64,000 nucleotides of DNA from Vibrio mediterranei (GTDB taxonomy: Bacteria > Pseudomonadota > Gammaproteobacteria > Enterobacterales > Vibrionaceae), in assembly GCF_900088415.1 (NCBI RefSeq), contig NZ_FLLQ01000001.1, positions 868,001 to 932,000 of the forward strand, written 5' to 3'. The position numbers were made by a program, and so were the translations under genes. This document shows, piece after piece, positions 61,610 to 64,000 of this stretch. How positions within the stretch are numbered: position 1 is the stretch's first letter; every line of letters starts with the position of its first letter. The notes under the pieces are model-generated. The model was not told the origin of the DNA, ran no database searches, and worked only from the letters and a program-made list of their open reading frames with translations.

Positions 61610-63307
61610 CTACTTAGCTAACCACATCACTTGATATGGTTGTACAGTAACAACACCACTTAAGTCGTTACCAGAAATCAAATCGTGAGAGACTCCTTTA
61701 AGCACTGCATTGGTATCTAGCTCAACCGCTTGATTTGAAATATTAATAGCCACCAATACTTGCTCATCACGCACAAAAGTGACCAATTGCTCACTGGTTG
61801 CCACTACACGCTGACTTGCGCTAGGAGCAAATGCTCTCTGTTGCTTACGAATACCCAGAATGTGTTTAAAGCGAGATAGCACTTGGGCACGACGAGATTC
61901 TGGCTTAGCCAACTCAGATTCCACTTCGGTACGTTCGAGCTTTTCACGGTTAATCGCGCGGTTATACCCCAGACGTTCCAATCCTTCTATATCGTTTCCC
62001 GACCCCAATAGACTGTGTACATATATTCCAGGAACCCCCGCCATCGAAATGAGAATGGACTGGGCCGCCATAAAGCGATCTAGGTTAGTTTGGTCATCCG
62101 AATTCGCATCACGGATGGCATCGAAATAGTTGATATTCAGCTCATAAGGGCTTTGTGTGCCGTCACCGTTATCTTTGTATGAAACGCGGCCACCATTGGT
62201 CTGCACTACCGATAGTAAATGGTCGACTTGCTCTTTGTTTAAGATACCTTCTACAGGACGCACACCAATGCCATCATGAGAGGCTAAAAAGTTGAAGAAT
62301 GTGGTCTGTTCCGAACACGGCTCTAAGCTCGACATCCAATCAACAATCTTGTCACTGTTGCCAGTTTGCAATGTATGCAGTGTTAATGGCGGTAGCGGGA
62401 ACTGGTACACCAAATGAGCTTCATTCTCACCATTGCCGAAATAACTAATATTGTCGTTATGCGGTACATTGGTTTCAGTGATCAATTTAACGTGAGGAGC
62501 CACGGCACTCATTAATGCTCGCAGCGCCTGAACAATGGCATGAGTTTGGGGCTGATGAATACAAGGGGTATCCAACTCTTTCCACATAAATCCAATCGCA
62601 TCAAGACGAATAAAAGAGGCTCCTTGCTGAGCATAAAACAGCAGTAGCTCGGCAATTTTCTGAAACACTTCAGGACAACGGAAATTAAGGTCAATTTGAT
62701 CTTCGCTGAACGTAGTCCAGATATGTTTTGTACCGTTTGCGGTTTCAAAAGTCGTCAGTAATGGTAATGCTCTAGGGCGTGTAACTGAACTGTAGTCTCG
62801 GTTTGGATTAGCTTCGGTGAAAAACTCTCGATACTGCGTTTCCCCTTTTAAATACCCTTGAAACCAATCACTGGATTTTGAAATATGGTTGATCACCCCA
62901 TCAAACATTAGGTCATAGTTGTTCGACAATGATTGAACATCTTGCCAATCACCCAATTCTGGGTTGATTTTCCAATAATCAACGACAGAAAATCCGTCGT
63001 CTGAGGTATAGGGATAACACGGGAGAATATGCACCGCAGAGAGCACATCCGCAGCATTATCGTTTAAGAACTCTCTTAGGGTATGAAGAGGTGCTTCTCC
63101 TTGTTTTTTGATTGAATCACCATACGTAATCAGCATGATGTCGTTTTGATCTACCCATTGCTTTTTGCCCACATACTCAGGCTGATTCGCAATAACATTG
63201 AGAAGGTTGGGGATGAGTTCATTAAGTTGAGCTGGCGAATACACACCTGCCAAGATTTGTTGCAGGTCTTTTTTAACTTGAGAGTTAGCCGTCTGTTCCT
63301 GAGCCAT
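61610..63307 (-). CDS. GH13_18 sugar phosphorylase (sucrose/glucosylglycerate phosphorylase type)
   Basis: A protein of about 565 aa of the alpha-amylase superfamily subfamily containing sucrose phosphorylase and YcjM glucosylglycerate phosphorylase. Seen: the (beta/alpha)8 strand motifs DLMFDGVINHIS, the nucleophile region FIRLDAIGFMWKE, general acid in LITETNVPHNDN and NFLASHDGIGVRP. Such enzymes split alpha-glucosides with phosphate to glucose 1-phosphate. The gene order with a binding protein, two permeases, an ATPase and a LacI gene resembles E. coli ycjMNOP...V, where the substrate is glucosylglycerate. Starts at 63319 and 63307 are both in frame; 63307 has a weak GGA signal. Confidence 0.85.
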   Translation of the reverse strand: MAQEQTANSQVKKDLQQILAGVYSPAQLNELIPNLLNVIANQPEYVGKKQWVDQNDIMLITYGDSIKKQGEAPLHTLREFLNDNAADVLSAVHILPCYPYTSDDGFSVVDYWKINPELGDWQDVQSLSNNYDLMFDGVINHISKSSDWFQGYLKGETQYREFFTEANPNRDYSSVTRPRALPLLTTFETANGTKHIWTTFSEDQIDLNFRCPEVFQKIAELLLFYAQQGASFIRLDAIGFMWKELDTPCIHQPQTHAIVQALRALMSAVAPHVKLITETNVPHNDNISYFGNGENEAHLVYQFPLPPLTLHTLQTGNSDKIVDWMSSLEPCSEQTTFFNFLASHDGIGVRPVEGILNKEQVDHLLSVVQTNGGRVSYKDNGDGTQSPYELNINYFDAIRDANSDDQTNLDRFMAAQSILISMAGVPGIYVHSLLGSGNDIEGLERLGYNRAINREKLERTEVESELAKPESRRAQVLSRFKHILGIRKQQRAFAPSASQRVVATSEQLVTFVRDEQVLVAINISNQAVELDTNAVLKGVSHDLISGNDLSGVVTVQPYQVMWLAK

Positions 63308-63338
63308 GTTGATATCCATTATTACAAATCAAACAACC

Positions 63339-63350
63339 AAAACCGGTTTT
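63339..63350. promoter_or_regulatory. LacI-family operator, site 1
   Basis: AAAACCGGTTTT, a perfect 12-bp palindrome with the central CG typical of LacI-family sites, 20-32 bases upstream of the phosphorylase start codon. Confidence 0.7.
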
Positions 63351-63469
63351 GATACTTTTCCAAAAAATAGTGGCTTTGAAATTCACCACTTGATAATTGC
63401 GACTTCCATTTAGTCTAGACAGGCTTTATTGATTATTTATTGAGCCAAGTCTCATTTTTCTAGTCAACC

Positions 63470-63481
63470 AAAACCGGTTTC
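63470..63481. promoter_or_regulatory. LacI-family operator, site 2
   Basis: AAAACCGGTTTC, 131 bases from site 1. The shared flank (CAACCAAAACCGGTTT) supports a common regulator and possible looping. Confidence 0.7.
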
Positions 63482-63488
63482 GGATTAT

Positions 63489-63504
63489 CGTGAATTTGAT
63501 CACT
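63489..63504. promoter_or_regulatory. CRP-like site upstream of the glycosyltransferase
   Basis: CGTGAATTTGATCACT has an exact GTGA-N6-TCAC core, 86 bases before the plus-strand start codon. It suggests catabolite control. Confidence 0.55.
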
Positions 63505-63589
63505 AATTTGTAAAACTATCATTAAATCCATTTACATAATCCTCTAAATTACGCCCAACAAGGTTCAGAAAACAAAAGGAAACTGAATT

Positions 63590-64000
63590 ATGAATATCCT
63601 ACTTGCACACTTCCGTGTTGGTGAAACTGATGGCGTGTCTCTTGAAATGGACAAATGGAAATGGGCGCTGGAAAGCTTGGGACATAAGGTTTTCTACCTG
63701 GCAGGGAGTTCGGGTAGTACAGACGCTGATCTCGTGCCAGAGTTACATTATTTAGAGCTATTCAACGACAAAATTATCCAAAACGCTTATGTGAGTCGCG
63801 ATGATTACTCATCAGAATCGGTTTTGTTAGACGCCATTGAACATCGAGCCAATGACATTGCCGCAGGTATCATCAAGATTATCGACCAACGAGATATTGA
63901 CATTATTGTCCCAAATAACATGCTGTCGCTTGGCTATCACTTACCAGCAGCACTCGGCATTATGAAAGCGGTCGAAGCCACTCAGACTCGTGTTATTTGT
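63590..64000 (+). CDS. Glycosyltransferase, GT-B fold, N-terminal part (runs off the window)
   Basis: The first 137 codons of a plus-strand gene. MNILLAHFRVGETDGVSLEM, followed by KWALESLGHKVFYLAG, is the glycine-rich first beta-alpha unit of GT4-like GT-B glycosyltransferases, and DIIVPNNMLSLGYHLPAALG matches the next part of the acceptor domain. AAAAGGA precedes the ATG. It diverges from the phosphorylase operon across a control region with LacI- and CRP-like sites, so it likely acts on the same glucoside. Donor and acceptor cannot be read from this fragment. Confidence 0.75.
   Translation, partial: MNILLAHFRVGETDGVSLEMDKWKWALESLGHKVFYLAGSSGSTDADLVPELHYLELFNDKIIQNAYVSRDDYSSESVLLDAIEHRANDIAAGIIKIIDQRDIDIIVPNNMLSLGYHLPAALGIMKAVEATQTRVIC

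Larger units (their letters stand above)
63320..63589. promoter_or_regulatory. Divergent control region of the glucoside locus
   Basis: Contains two AAACCGGTTT palindromes and a CRP-like site, listed separately, and AAAAGGA before the plus-strand glycosyltransferase. Confidence 0.65.

Overview
The window reads as chromosomal DNA of a marine Vibrio (Vibrionaceae). The reasons are the gene set (2-aminoethylphosphonate cluster with pbfA, melAB with melR, a three-domain NADH-linked acrylate/fumarate-type reductase next to apbE, DUF3360, GlpM), the moderate GC content, and short intergenic REP-like hairpins. I see no rRNA, tRNA, CRISPR array, phage module or insertion sequence. Most of the window is densely packed metabolic and transport genes, each group with a local regulator.

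Region by region. 1-6113 is one plus-strand operon, entered mid-gene, that looks like a zinc-starvation island: the tail of an ABC-3 metal permease, a DUF1826 protein, a Zur-like Fur-family repressor, a dihydroorotase paralogue with an altered metal motif, a gamma-carbonic anhydrase, a COG0523 GTPase, a DUF1007 protein and a NicO-type permease. 6245-7117 is an aspartoacylase-family zinc hydrolase behind a 28-bp perfect palindrome that resembles a Zur site. 7315-11331 holds a phosphohexomutase, an orphan double ABC ATPase and an unknown gene; a good Fur-box candidate lies between the unknown gene and an Old Yellow Enzyme gene (11526). 13721-19252 carries the ardA-like reductase, its FMN transferase apbE and an exported amidohydrolase. 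19311-20030 is a DsbB-like gene with a 51-aa DUF5993 partner.

20219-26711 is a melibiose locus (melR, divergent melA-melB) extended by a secreted protein of unknown specificity. 26788-35771 has catalase, an unexported OpuAC-domain protein, two transporters, MarR, Cfa, DoxX and small genes. 35898-45770 is the 2-aminoethylphosphonate locus: GNAT, EamA, PhnR, permease, ATPase and binding protein on the minus strand, and phnW-pbfA-phnX on the plus strand. Three matching 12-bp TGG-N6-CCA operators sit at its promoters. 46212-54102 is mixed: DUF3360 transporter, tandem intergenic repeats, exported Ntn-hydrolase with divergent LysR, a MITE-like element, AraC, GNAT, AlkD-like and GlpM.

54238-64000 is a carbohydrate locus: GH13_18 phosphorylase-like enzyme, binding protein, two permeases, ATPase, an unrecognised 616-aa protein with glycosyltransferase-like motifs, and a LacI repressor. 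A divergent GT-B glycosyltransferase runs off the window end. Two AAACCGGTTT palindromes and a CRP-like site lie in the shared promoter. Pairing a glycosyltransferase with a phosphorylase and an importer suggests a small glucoside (glucosylglycerate, glucosylglycerol or sucrose class) that is both made and recycled.
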